A stretch of DNA of 64,000 bases from JAOUEA01 sp040882605 (GCA_040882605.1 JBBEAY010000065.1:1-64000), one strand, 5' to 3'; positions 34,701 through 42,364 are shown, counted from the stretch's first letter. Notes: generated from the letters alone by a model not told the origin. Translations and numbers: made by a program.

Positions 34701-34862
34701 GCCGTTCGCCGTCGGTGGGCCCTCATAGAAGATCCACAGCGGAGCGCCTTCGCGTTGCGCGAGCGAGGCATGGAAGACGTCGCGGTCCTTCCAGAACGCG
34801 AGGATCTCGCGCTCGAGGTCGGGGAAGCTCACCCCAGTGTCCACCGGCTCGAACACCGCCAT
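31692..34862 (-). CDS. ileS: Isoleucyl-tRNA synthetase
   Basis: A 1056-residue class I aminoacyl-tRNA synthetase charging tRNA-Ile. It shows an HIGH-equivalent stretch (GPPTANGKPGVHH), the editing (CP1) domain with LVWTTTPWTLPSNAGIAV, the KMSKS loop in DGRKMSKSLGN, and the anticodon-binding domain near residue 700 onwards. The long C-terminal region without the bacterial zinc ribbon and the GKPGVHH form suggest the eukaryote-like IleS2 class. ATG 34862 has GGAAGGGG 7 nt upstream; the frame extends further only through repeats and the T-box. Expression is controlled by the upstream T-box leader. Confidence 0.96.
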   Translation of the reverse strand: MAVFEPVDTGVSFPDLEREILAFWKDRDVFHASLAQREGAPLWIFYEGPPTANGKPGVHHVEPRTFKDVYPRFKTMTGHLVPRKGGWDCHGLPVELEVEKEIGTTGKRDIEAFGIAEFNELCRASVKRYVGEFERLTERIGYWVDLDEAYWTMAPAYVESVWWSLKSLFEKGLLREDDRVTAYCPRCGTALSDAEVAQGYETVEDPSVFVRFPIVEASDADLDGASLLVWTTTPWTLPSNAGIAVDPGATYLVMERDAERVIVAEPLAAEVLKEGWRRVRSIEGASLVGLGYQPPYPNVDGAHRVVAGAFVSMDDGTGIVHIAPAFGPEDLAVGRAHGWPMHKPVGDDGRFTDLAPEFVRGLFVKDADPMIVEDLRERGVLLRSETYEHNYPFCWRCKTPLLYYARTSWYVRTTEVKDRLLEVNDQVGWYPDHIKNGRYGNWLENNVDWALSRERYWGTPLPIWRCPQGHLRVVGSLTELGELAGRDVTDVDPHRPAIDEIDFDCRECGEKARRVPEVIDTWYDSGAMPFAQWGYHPELGRGVEEFERHFPADFISEAIDQTRGWFYTLMAEGVLHFDSTAYRNVACLGHIIAADGRKMSKSLGNMFDPWEALDRQGADALRWFMITNGSPWASRRIGHEVLDDVLRQFLLTLRHVHAFFVTYATADGFDPSSAAPPLAERPLLDRWVLSQLAQTVRAARDGLDAYDATGAGRHIERFVDDLSNWYVRRSRRRFWNPGGEAGEDASAAFHTLYECLVTISALLAPFTPFIADVMWRNLAAGRPGRSESVHLADYPSADEAAIDHELDVAMAAARTIVGLGRAVRTATKTRVRQPLSEAVVHLPGSHAGLGSLLDIVAEELNVHRVVFAESAESFGRWHAKPNFKALGPALGHRVKDVAAALGADDGALAGELASGASVTVASSGGEVSLGPGDVDLTQDVKQGWGVASEGGITLALDLELTDDLRREGVARELIRAIQDARKGAGLEIVDRIHLGVEAGPIVTAALAAHRETIAGETLALDVREEEVDATTVDTSIEGERVRISLRRADRGSPAGA

Positions 34863-34886
34863 CGTCCCACCCCTTCCTCCCGGCCC

Positions 34887-34961
34887 CGATCTAGTGGGCC
34901 CACCGCTTCGCTCCTTGAGGCCCGATCTAGTGGGCCTACCGCTTCGCTCCTTGAGGCCCAA
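34887..34961 (-). repeat. Tandem pair of conserved-loop hairpin repeats in the ileS leader
   Basis: Two 36-bp direct repeats (34887-34922 and 34923-34958) differ at one base. Read on the minus strand, the distal copy is GGGCCT, a loop CAAGGAGCGAAGCGGT, then AGGCCC. The proximal copy keeps the loop with a near-identical stem. The loop matches the copies at 3762-3801 and 6341-6369. They lie between the T-box terminator and ileS, and would be transcribed only on readthrough. The loop contains AAGGAG, resembling a ribosome site. Confidence 0.7.
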
Positions 34962-34962
34962 G

Positions 34963-35245
34963 AAAAAGCCCCGTCCCGCTCGTTGCCGGGACGAGGCGTC
35001 GGTGCTGCCCCGCGGTACCACCCCGCGTTGCCGGGCCCTCACGGGCTCGGCCGCTCATGACCTCCGTCGGAGGTCTCCCGCTGTGACGGGCGGGTCCGCC
35101 TGCGTCTCCCACGACCTCGCGGCCGGCTCGAGCAGGGGCTCGGGGATGATGTCCGCGCGGGGCTCGGCGCCGGCTCGCACCATCTCCGGCTCGCTCCTGC
35201 CTCACGGGTCCGCGCGGCGCGTTCCCGTCATCGCCTGTGCGGGCA
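34963..35245 (-). promoter_or_regulatory. T-box riboswitch leader of ileS with intrinsic terminator
   Basis: On the minus strand, GGGGTGGTACCGCG (35024-35011) matches the T-box sequence that pairs with the uncharged tRNA acceptor end. It is followed by a terminator hairpin, with arms at 34987-34996 and 34969-34978, and a U-run (34967-34963). A -10-like TAGCAT lies at 35251-35246. Uncharged tRNA-Ile is expected to stabilise the antiterminator and allow ileS transcription. The specifier codon is not certain; an AUC triplet lies in the upstream part near 35147. Confidence 0.85.
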
Positions 35246-35377
35246 ATGCTACACGCTCGTCGCCCTTGGGCCGCCTTCGGATCGCCATGGCAGATCGAGG
35301 ATCGCGCAACCTGTCGCAAACCTCCTGACCTGCGGGAACACGACCATGAAGGCGCCATCTGCTACCCTTCGCCGGCT

Positions 35378-35761
35378 ATGGCTCAGACCAAGCTCACCGA
35401 CAAAGAGATAGCCGATCTGAAGGGTCGCCTCGAAGAGGAACAGGGAGAGCTGCGAGTGCAGCTCACCACGATCGAGGAGGAGACCTTCGCGACCTCGCAG
35501 TCCGAGCTCTCGGGCGACGTGGGCCTCGACGACGAGTCCGCCGACGCGGGCACCGCGACGTTCGAGCGCGAGAAGGATCTCTCGATCGAGAACAACATCC
35601 GTGACCTGCTGGCCAAGATCGAACGGGCACTCACGCGCATCGACGCCGGCACCTACGGCACGTGCGAACGGTGCGCCAAGCCGATCGAGAAGGCGCGCAT
35701 CAGGGCGCTGCCCTACGTCGACCTCTGCATCAAGGACGCCAAGGCGCGATCGCGCCGCTGA
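35378..35761 (+). CDS. TraR/DksA-family zinc-finger protein
   Basis: A 127-residue protein with a long N-terminal coiled coil (LTDKEIADLKGRLEEEQGELR and onward), an acidic stretch, and the C-terminal DksA/TraR zinc finger (YGTCERCAKPIEKARIRALP). Three zinc ligands are clear, Cys96, Cys99 and Cys117, but the expected fourth Cys is Asp120 (CIKD). Family members bind the RNA polymerase secondary channel. The -10-like TACCCT (35363-35368) is 9 nt before ATG 35378, so the transcript is nearly leaderless. lspA follows 5 nt after the stop. Confidence 0.85.
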   Translation: MAQTKLTDKEIADLKGRLEEEQGELRVQLTTIEEETFATSQSELSGDVGLDDESADAGTATFEREKDLSIENNIRDLLAKIERALTRIDAGTYGTCERCAKPIEKARIRALPYVDLCIKDAKARSRR

Positions 35762-35766
35762 CAGCC

Positions 35767-36303
35767 GTGGACCGCGCTCGGCGTCGCGCCGCGGTCTGGC
35801 TCTTCTCCATCGCCGGCCTGGTGTATCTGGCCGATCGGCTCACGAAGATCTGGGCGGAGCAGCAGCTTCCCGGCGATCCGATCGACGTCATCCCGGGCGT
35901 CATCAGCTTGCGGTTCGCGACGAACCCGGGTGGCGCCTTCAGTCTGGGGCAGAGCGCCCCGTGGTTCTTCGCCGTGGTCACGCTGATCGTGGCGGTGCTG
36001 ATCGTGGCGACGGCGTTCCGCCATGTCAGCCCTATCGCCGGGCTCGCCTTGGGCCTCGTGCTCGGCGGCGCGCTCGGGAACCTCACCGACCGCTTGACCA
36101 GGGGCGAGCGGTTCGACGGACACGTCGTCGACTTCATCGACCTGCAGGTCTGGCCCGTGTTCAATCTGGCCGACGCGGCCATCGTCGTCGGGGCGATCGT
36201 GTTGGCCATGGGGTCCTTCCTGGGAGACCGACGAGAGCGAGACCGACGAGAGGGAGATAGCCGGTCGAGGCAGGTCGACGAGCTGGCCGCCGATGAGCGC
36301 TGA
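35767..36303 (+). CDS. lspA: Lipoprotein signal peptidase LspA
   Basis: A 178-residue inner-membrane aspartyl protease that removes lipoprotein signal peptides. It has four hydrophobic helices, with catalytic aspartates in GGALGNLTDRL and FNLADAAIVVG, plus the family motif NPGGAF. It would process the four lipoproteins encoded later in this window. GTG 35767 follows the DksA-like gene by 5 nt. The C-terminal 30 residues are a charged Arg/Glu-rich tail. It overlaps the pseudouridine synthase gene by 11 nt. Confidence 0.95.
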   Translation: MDRARRRAAVWLFSIAGLVYLADRLTKIWAEQQLPGDPIDVIPGVISLRFATNPGGAFSLGQSAPWFFAVVTLIVAVLIVATAFRHVSPIAGLALGLVLGGALGNLTDRLTRGERFDGHVVDFIDLQVWPVFNLADAAIVVGAIVLAMGSFLGDRRERDRREGDSRSRQVDELAADER

Positions 36304-37228
36304 GACCTACATCGCGGAAGCCGGCCGGCTCGACGCGGTCGCGGCCCGCCTCTCGGGCGCGCCCCGTGCCGACGTGCAGCGAGCCATCACCGACGGGCGG
36401 CTGCTCGTCGATGGCGTGGCCCGCTCGAAGTCTTTCCGTCTGCAGGGCGGCGAGCGCATCGAGATCGAGATCAGGGTTCATGAGCCGCTGGAAGCCCAGG
36501 GCCCCGCGGTGCCCGTGCGCTACAGCGACGACCACCTGCTTGTCATCGCCAAGCCGGCCGGCCTGATCACACACCCCAACGAGCGGCGGCGCTCGGGCAC
36601 TCTGGTCAACCGCTTGCTCGGCATGGAAGTGCCGCTCTCGAGGGCCGGCGGCGAGCTGCGGCCCGGCATCGTGCACCGCCTCGATGCCGGCACGTCGGGC
36701 CTCATGATCGTGGCGAAGACTGACGAGGCGCACGAGGCGCTCGCCGGCATGATGCGCCGCCACGACGTGGAGCGCCGGTACCTCGCGCTGGTGCGCGGGC
36801 AGGTCGAGCACGAGACGTTCGCCATCGACGCACCGCTCGGAAGGCGCATGGAGCGGATCGTTGTCGACCACAGCGAGGGGCGTGAGGCCGAGACCGGGTT
36901 CGTGGTGCGGGAGCGCCTCGAGGGCGCCACGCTGCTGGAGGCCGTTCCCCGCACCGGGCGCACCCACCAGATCAGGGTGCATCTACAGGCGATCGGGCAC
37001 CCCATAGTCGGCGATAAGGCCTACGGCGGCGGCGGCGACCAGGCGAAGTCGCTCGACCTCGAGCGACCCTTCCTGCACTCCTGGCGTCTCGGCTTCGACC
37101 ATCCGATCACCGGAGAACGAGTCGAGCTCGAGGAGCCGTTGCCCGACGACCTCGAGCGGGCGCTCGAAAAGGCCCGCGATCCGGCTGGTTCCGCCGGCCA
37201 CCTTGACGCCCACCCAGACCGGGCGTAG
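36293..37228 (+). CDS. rluD: RluA/RluD-family 23S rRNA pseudouridine synthase
   Basis: A 311-residue enzyme with an N-terminal S4 RNA-binding domain (RLSGAPRADVQRAITDGRLLVDG) and the RluA catalytic domain. HRLDAGTSGLMIVAKT holds the catalytic aspartate, and RTGRTHQIRVHL follows. The RluD subtype is assumed from S4 domain, length and the conserved lspA-rluD pairing, rather than shown. ATG 36293 lies within the lspA end, so translation is coupled. Confidence 0.9.
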   Translation: MSAETYIAEAGRLDAVAARLSGAPRADVQRAITDGRLLVDGVARSKSFRLQGGERIEIEIRVHEPLEAQGPAVPVRYSDDHLLVIAKPAGLITHPNERRRSGTLVNRLLGMEVPLSRAGGELRPGIVHRLDAGTSGLMIVAKTDEAHEALAGMMRRHDVERRYLALVRGQVEHETFAIDAPLGRRMERIVVDHSEGREAETGFVVRERLEGATLLEAVPRTGRTHQIRVHLQAIGHPIVGDKAYGGGGDQAKSLDLERPFLHSWRLGFDHPITGERVELEEPLPDDLERALEKARDPAGSAGHLDAHPDRA

Positions 37229-37260
37229 GTTGAGGCTTCGACCGAATCACACCGGTGTAG

Positions 37261-37292
37261 TTCTCCACAGCGAACATGCGACCTGTGGATAT
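37261..37292. promoter_or_regulatory. Two inverted DnaA-box-like 9-mers upstream of dnaE
   Basis: TTCTCCACA (37261-37269, plus) and TGTGGATAT (37284-37292, which reads ATATCCACA on minus) each differ by one base from the DnaA box TTATCCACA. They face each other across 14 nt, and form the inverted repeat TCCACAG-N12-CTGTGGA. They lie 30-60 nt before dnaE, compatible with DnaA control of replicative polymerase expression. Confidence 0.45.
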
Positions 37293-37321
37293 CTTCCCCG
37301 TAAGGAGCTTGCGCACCTCAC

Positions 37322-40300
37322 ATGACCGACCGACCCGACGGCTTCGTCCACCTCCATGTCCATTCCGAATACTCCCTGCTCGACGGGGCCGCTCGCATCG
37401 AACCGCCTGCCTCGAACCCCGGCGCCCCCACGATCTTCACCGAGGCCCAGCGCCTGGGCATGAACGCCGTCGCGGTCACCGATCACGGCTCCATGTTCGG
37501 GGCCCTGCGGTTCTTCGAAGCGGCTCGCGAGGCGGGCGTCAAGCCGATCATCGGCGTCGAGGCCTACGTCGCACCGGGCTCGCGCTTCGACCGTGACCCC
37601 GGCGAGAGCGAGGAGAAGTATCACCACCTCACGCTGCTCGCTCGCAACGAGACCGGATACTGCAACCTGCTGAAGCTGGTGTCGGCCGCCTACCTCGAGG
37701 GCTTCTACCACCGCCCCCGCATGGACAAGCAGCTCATGGCCGAGCACGCCGAGGGCATCACGTGCCTGGCCGGGTGCCTATCGAGCGAGGTCTCGGTCCG
37801 CCTGCTGAACGGCCAGATCGAGCGGGCGAAGGCGGCGGCTGCCGAATACCGCGACATCTTCGGCGCCGAGCATTACTACATCGAGGTCATGGATCACGGC
37901 ATCGCCGACCAACACAAGATCCTGCGCCGACAGTTCGACCTCGGCCGTGACCTCGGCATCCCGGTCGTGGCCACGAACGATCTGCACTACACGCTGAAGG
38001 AAGACGCGAAGCCCCACGACGTGTTGCTCTGCATCCAGCAGCAGAAGGTGCAGACCGACCTGAAGCGCCTGAAGTTCGACTCCGAGGAGTTCTACCTGAA
38101 GAGCGCCGAGGAGATGCGCCATGTCTTCGCCGAAGCACCCGAGGCCTGTGACGCCACTCTCGACATCGCCGACAGCGTCGAGCTCGACCTCGTCTACGGC
38201 GATCGCGCTCCGGCCGACCAGCGCTACCACCTGCCTCGATTCGTGACGCCGGGCGGCATCGATCGCGACGCCTACCTGCGCACGCTCGTCGACGAAGGCG
38301 CCGCGCAGCGCTACGGCGAGATCGCACCCGAGGTCCGCCAGCGCATCGACCACGAGCTCGACGTGATCACCTCGATGGGGTTCGGGGGCTACTTCCTGAT
38401 CGTGTGGGACCTGATCCGCTACGCGCGAGAGCAGGGCATCCGCGTGGGCCCGGGGCGCGGCTCGGCGGCAGGCTCCGTCGTCAGCTACTCGCTGCGCATC
38501 ACCGACCTCGATCCGCTGCGATACGGACTGCTGTTCGAGCGATTCCTGAACCCCGAGCGCATCCAGATGCCTGACATCGACATGGACTTCGACGAGCGCC
38601 GTCGCGACGAGGTGATCCGATACGCCACCGAGAAGTACGGCGCAGATCACGTTGCGCAGATAGTCACGTTCCAGACGATCAAGGGAAAGCAGGGCATCCG
38701 CGACGCGGCCCGCGTGCTCGGGTTCCCCCCGGTCGTGGGCGATCGTCTCTGCAAGATGTACCCAGCCGCGGTCATGGGGCGCGACCACCCGATCGACGTT
38801 GCGCTGACGCTCTCGCCCGATCTCGCGAACGCCTACGATCGCGAGCCAGAGGCCAAGGAGATCGTCGAGACCGCTCGAGCGCTCGAGGGCCTGCGCCGCG
38901 AAGACTCGGTACATGCGGCCGGTGTCGTGATCGGCGATGCGCCGCTCGTGAACTACCTGCCGTTGAAGCTCTCGAAGGACTCCCGCGACGACTCAAAGAA
39001 GGTCGTCACGCAGTTCGACCAGCACGGCGTTGAGGCGCTCGGCCTGTTGAAGATGGACTTCCTCGGATTGCGGAACCTGAGTGTCATCGAGGACACGCTG
39101 CGGCACCTGCGAGCCCGCGACGTCGAGCTCGACATCGACCACGTGGCGCTCGACGACGAGGTGACGTACGCCATGCTGCGGCGGGGAGAGACGACCGGTG
39201 TCTTCCAGATGGAATCGTCGGGCGTCCGCAGCCTGATCAAGCTCCTCGAGCCCGATCGCTTCGAGGACATCATGGCCTGCGTCGCCCTGTACCGGCCGGG
39301 CCTGCTGTCGATGGGCCAGCACACCGAGTACGCCGAACGCAAGCACGGCCGCAAGGCCGTCACGTATCCGCATGCCGACCTGGAACCGGTCCTGAAGGAT
39401 ACGTACGGCATCATCGTCTACCAGGAGCAGGTCATGCAGGTCGCGGTGGCCATGGCCGGGTACTCGCTCGGCGAGGCCGACACGCTCCGCAAGGTCATGG
39501 GCAAGAAGATCCGTGAACAGGTCGACGCCCAGCGGCAGAAGTTCGTGGCCGGCATGGTGGCCGGCGGCCATGCGGAGCGCGCGGGCAAAGAGCTGTTCGA
39601 TCTCATCGCCCCCTTCGCCGACTACGGGTTCAATGCCTCACACGCGTGCGCCTACGGATTGGTCGCCTACCAGACGGCGTACCTCATGGCGCACCATCGG
39701 GTCGAGTACATGGCGTCGATCCTCACCTCGGTCAAGGACGACAAGGATCGCAAGCCCTTCTACCTCTACGCCTGTCGCGGGATGAGCATCGAGGTGCTTC
39801 CGCCCGACGTGAACGGCTCCGAGACCGATTTCGCCCCGGCGCCCGGTGACGAGCCAGCGATCCGGTACGGGCTGTCGGCGGTTCGAAACGTAGGGGAGGG
39901 CGCAGTCGCCAAGATCATCGACGCCCGGCGAGCCGACGGGGTGTTCACGTCGTTCTCCGATTTCTGCCGCAAGGTCGACCCCTCGGTGTTGACCAAGCGG
40001 GTGCTTGAGAGTCTGAGTCTCGCCGGAGCCTTCGATTCGCTTGGCTACCCGCGAAGGGCTCTGCTCGCAGACCTAGAACGTGTCTCAAACCCGATCTTGT
40101 CCGACCGGCGGGCGGAAGCCGTTGGCCAAGACTCTCTTTTCTCCACCATGGAGGAAGAGGTTGATGACGACGTAGATCGATTTGACAGGGAGATCAGGGC
40201 TGGCGAGGAGTTCGAGAAGCATCTCCTCCTAAAATACGAGAAGGAGATGCTCGGCCAGTTCGTGACCGACCATCCGCTGCTCGAAGTGCGAGAGGCGCTC

Positions 40301-40909
40301 TCGGCTGCGTGCACACACGAGATCGTCGATCTCGACTCCCTCGGCGACGGCGATCTCGTCACGATCGGCGGCATCATCGGCGCGGTCGCGCGCAAGTACA
40401 CGAAGCGTGGAGAGCCCTACGCCCAGTTCCGCCTCGAGGGCCTGGCGGGTGGGGTCGGCGTGATGGCATTCCCGAGCGTCTACGAGGCGGTGCCGGGCAT
40501 GATCGAGACCGATCGCATCGTGCTCGCGACCGGGCGCATCGACCTGCGGGGGCGGGAGCTTCAGATCCGCGCGGTCGAGGTGCGCGAGCCCGACCTCGGC
40601 AACGCGGCTGAGAGCGCGACGGCGCCCGACGCGCTCGTCGTCGACCTGCCCGCGGCGGCATGCACGCCGTCGGTGCTCGCGAAGCTGAAGGATCTCTTCG
40701 AGGCCCACCCGGGCGACGCGCCGGTCCGGGTGCGCTTCCTGTCCTCGAACGGGGTCACGCCGCTCGAGGTCGGTTCGTACCGGGTGCATCCGACCGGACC
40801 CCTGCTCGGTGAGCTTCGGTCGCTGCTTGGCGGTGACGCGGCCCGGGTCGAGCGAGATCCCGTGAACTCGGCCGAGGCCGCGACCCACCTCGAGCACGCA
40901 GGTCACTAG
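37322..40909 (+). CDS. dnaE: DNA polymerase III alpha subunit (replicative)
   Basis: A 1195-residue C-family replicative polymerase. It has a PHP domain (HLHVHSEYSLLDGAARI, VTDHGSMFG), the palm with catalytic aspartates in MPDIDMDFDERRRDEVI, GPGRGSAAGSVVSYSL, the tandem helix-hairpin-helix region (FADYGFNASHACAYGLVAY), and a C-terminal OB fold (GDLVTIGGIIGAVARKYT). No insertion like that in dnaE2 is seen. Codon use around 39990-40240 is visibly less G/C-biased than elsewhere in the gene. The ATG is 93 nt after rluD, and this gap carries DnaA-box-like sites. Confidence 0.97.
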   Translation: MTDRPDGFVHLHVHSEYSLLDGAARIEPPASNPGAPTIFTEAQRLGMNAVAVTDHGSMFGALRFFEAAREAGVKPIIGVEAYVAPGSRFDRDPGESEEKYHHLTLLARNETGYCNLLKLVSAAYLEGFYHRPRMDKQLMAEHAEGITCLAGCLSSEVSVRLLNGQIERAKAAAAEYRDIFGAEHYYIEVMDHGIADQHKILRRQFDLGRDLGIPVVATNDLHYTLKEDAKPHDVLLCIQQQKVQTDLKRLKFDSEEFYLKSAEEMRHVFAEAPEACDATLDIADSVELDLVYGDRAPADQRYHLPRFVTPGGIDRDAYLRTLVDEGAAQRYGEIAPEVRQRIDHELDVITSMGFGGYFLIVWDLIRYAREQGIRVGPGRGSAAGSVVSYSLRITDLDPLRYGLLFERFLNPERIQMPDIDMDFDERRRDEVIRYATEKYGADHVAQIVTFQTIKGKQGIRDAARVLGFPPVVGDRLCKMYPAAVMGRDHPIDVALTLSPDLANAYDREPEAKEIVETARALEGLRREDSVHAAGVVIGDAPLVNYLPLKLSKDSRDDSKKVVTQFDQHGVEALGLLKMDFLGLRNLSVIEDTLRHLRARDVELDIDHVALDDEVTYAMLRRGETTGVFQMESSGVRSLIKLLEPDRFEDIMACVALYRPGLLSMGQHTEYAERKHGRKAVTYPHADLEPVLKDTYGIIVYQEQVMQVAVAMAGYSLGEADTLRKVMGKKIREQVDAQRQKFVAGMVAGGHAERAGKELFDLIAPFADYGFNASHACAYGLVAYQTAYLMAHHRVEYMASILTSVKDDKDRKPFYLYACRGMSIEVLPPDVNGSETDFAPAPGDEPAIRYGLSAVRNVGEGAVAKIIDARRADGVFTSFSDFCRKVDPSVLTKRVLESLSLAGAFDSLGYPRRALLADLERVSNPILSDRRAEAVGQDSLFSTMEEEVDDDVDRFDREIRAGEEFEKHLLLKYEKEMLGQFVTDHPLLEVREALSAACTHEIVDLDSLGDGDLVTIGGIIGAVARKYTKRGEPYAQFRLEGLAGGVGVMAFPSVYEAVPGMIETDRIVLATGRIDLRGRELQIRAVEVREPDLGNAAESATAPDALVVDLPAAACTPSVLAKLKDLFEAHPGDAPVRVRFLSSNGVTPLEVGSYRVHPTGPLLGELRSLLGGDAARVERDPVNSAEAATHLEHAGH

Positions 40910-40929
40910 TCCACTACGGACTAGGCGTT

Positions 40930-41604
40930 TCAGTTCGTGCTCACGTCGAGGCCTGCGCCTCCCAAGCCCGCGCCGAGGGTGCGCACGAGCGCGGCTTCCC
41001 TGCGGAACGTGGCTCGCACCTCGGACAGGCGTTCTCCTGCCCCCGGAATCTCGAGCAGCACTTGGTGATGGGGCACGAGCCCCGGGGTTGCGGCAGCGAG
41101 CAGGTAGCTCGCCGCGACCGGATCGTGGGGCGCCACTGGCACCTCGCGCGTCTCGGGCTGGTCGGGCAGGTCAGGCGCTCCAGGTGCCTGACGCCGATCA
41201 GCTGCCTCGCCGGCAGCGGCCAGGTAGCGGTCCATCTCGGCGACGGCCGCCTCCACGTCGTCGGTGCCGGCGCCGCCCTCGTCCGGGAACGGCTCGGTCT
41301 TCCACACGGGGTAGGGCTCGTCGCGGACGGGAGCGATGAGGGCCACGCGACCGCATCCCGCGACGCGGAGCAGGTGCGTACCGTCCTCGTCGATCACGTG
41401 CGCGTCGAGCGTGACCGTGACCCCGACGCGGTGGGCCTCGTAACCGCCACCGACCTCACGCCCCTGCTTGATCGCGACCACCGCGAAGCTTCCTGCTGGA
41501 AGCACGTCGTCCATGAGCGCGAGGTACCGAGGCTCGAACACCCGAAGGCCCATCGTTGCACCGGGGAACAGCACCGTGTGCAGCGCGAAGACAGGAAGCT
41601 CCAC
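40930..41604 (-). CDS. LON substrate-binding (PUA-like) domain protein
   Basis: A 224-residue protein with the N-terminal domain of Lon proteases standing alone: ELPVFALHTVLFPGATMGLRVFEPRYLALMDD, then AIKQGREVGGG and a helical C-terminal half (LSEVRATFRREAALVRTLG). There is no AAA+ or peptidase domain. Stand-alone LON-domain proteins are common and their function is unclear. GTG 41604 begins two residues before the conserved ELPVF; a CATGAT -10-like box 6 nt upstream suggests a leaderless transcript. It is divergent from the HisA-like gene. Confidence 0.88.
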   Translation of the reverse strand: MELPVFALHTVLFPGATMGLRVFEPRYLALMDDVLPAGSFAVVAIKQGREVGGGYEAHRVGVTVTLDAHVIDEDGTHLLRVAGCGRVALIAPVRDEPYPVWKTEPFPDEGGAGTDDVEAAVAEMDRYLAAAGEAADRRQAPGAPDLPDQPETREVPVAPHDPVAASYLLAAATPGLVPHHQVLLEIPGAGERLSEVRATFRREAALVRTLGAGLGGAGLDVSTN

Positions 41605-41649
41605 GAGCTCATCATGCCAGCCCGACCAGCCACGTAGGGTTGTGGTCTC

Positions 41650-42357
41650 ATGCGCTTCGAGGTGCTTCCCGCCATCGACGTTGCCGATGGACGTCTCGCC
41701 ACGTACACCTCGCAGGGACCGATGCCGAGTGAGGCGTTCAGTGGCGATCCGATCGCGGCCGCTCGGTCGCACATCGATGCCGGCGCACGGTGGCTCCACG
41801 TCGTCGACATGGATCTCGCGTTCGATGGCGAGGCCCGCAACCTCGGTGTGGTGCACGCGATCGCCGGGCTCGGGCGGCCCGTGCAGGCGAGCGGTGGCAT
41901 CAGAACGGCCGACGACGCGCAGGCGATGCTCGACGCGGGCGCGCGCCGGGTCGTGCTGGGCTCGCGCGCCTTGGCCGACGAGGCGTTGACCCTCGACGCG
42001 ATCCGTCGGTTCGCCGACCGACTCGTCGTCGGTATCGAGATCGACGAGGGCCGCATCCGGTCGCGAGGCGCCGAGCCGGTGGATCTGCCGCTCGCCGAGA
42101 CCCTCGGCTGGCTGGTCGCGGGTGGGGCCCATGCCCTCCTCGCGACCGCGGTCCCTCGAGTGGGAAGCCTCGATGGCCCCGACGTGGCCTCGGTGAAACG
42201 TGTGGTCCGGTCGGGGAAGCCGGTGCTCGCCGCAGGGGGCCTGGCGAGCATCGACGACATCAGGGCGGTACGGCGAGCGGGCGCCGTGGGAGCGGTGATC
42301 GGGCGTGCTGCGCTGGACGGCGGCCTCGACCTGGCCGCTGCCCTCGAGCTGAGCTGA
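41650..42357 (+). CDS. hisA: HisA-family (beta/alpha)8-barrel protein with degenerate active site
   Basis: A 235-residue HisA/HisF-fold protein, placed before trpCBA as hisA/priA is in many actinobacteria. The first catalytic Asp is kept (PAIDVADG, Asp10), as are the ASGGIR phosphate loop and AAGGLASIDDIRAV. Several expected residues differ. The GLDV strand Asp is Glu130, the VRL.QG substrate motif reads LATYTSQG, the RGW motif reads RGA, and the T-D-x-x-(K/R)-D-G loop reads TAVPRVG (166-172). It may therefore not catalyse the ProFAR isomerase reaction. The -10-like TAGGGT at 41635-41640 lies 9 nt before the ATG. Confidence 0.75.
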   Translation: MRFEVLPAIDVADGRLATYTSQGPMPSEAFSGDPIAAARSHIDAGARWLHVVDMDLAFDGEARNLGVVHAIAGLGRPVQASGGIRTADDAQAMLDAGARRVVLGSRALADEALTLDAIRRFADRLVVGIEIDEGRIRSRGAEPVDLPLAETLGWLVAGGAHALLATAVPRVGSLDGPDVASVKRVVRSGKPVLAAGGLASIDDIRAVRRAGAVGAVIGRAALDGGLDLAAALELS

Positions 42358-42364
42358 AGCCGGC

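Noticed and set aside
34863..35042. N-terminal extension of IleS upstream of ATG 34862
   Set aside because: The frame runs through tandem repeats, a terminator U-run and the T-box, which are non-coding regulatory elements.
37229..37321. Replication origin, because of DnaA-box-like sites before dnaE
   Set aside because: Only two imperfect boxes, no A/T-rich unwinding region and no dnaA or dnaN nearby; a regulatory role is more plausible.
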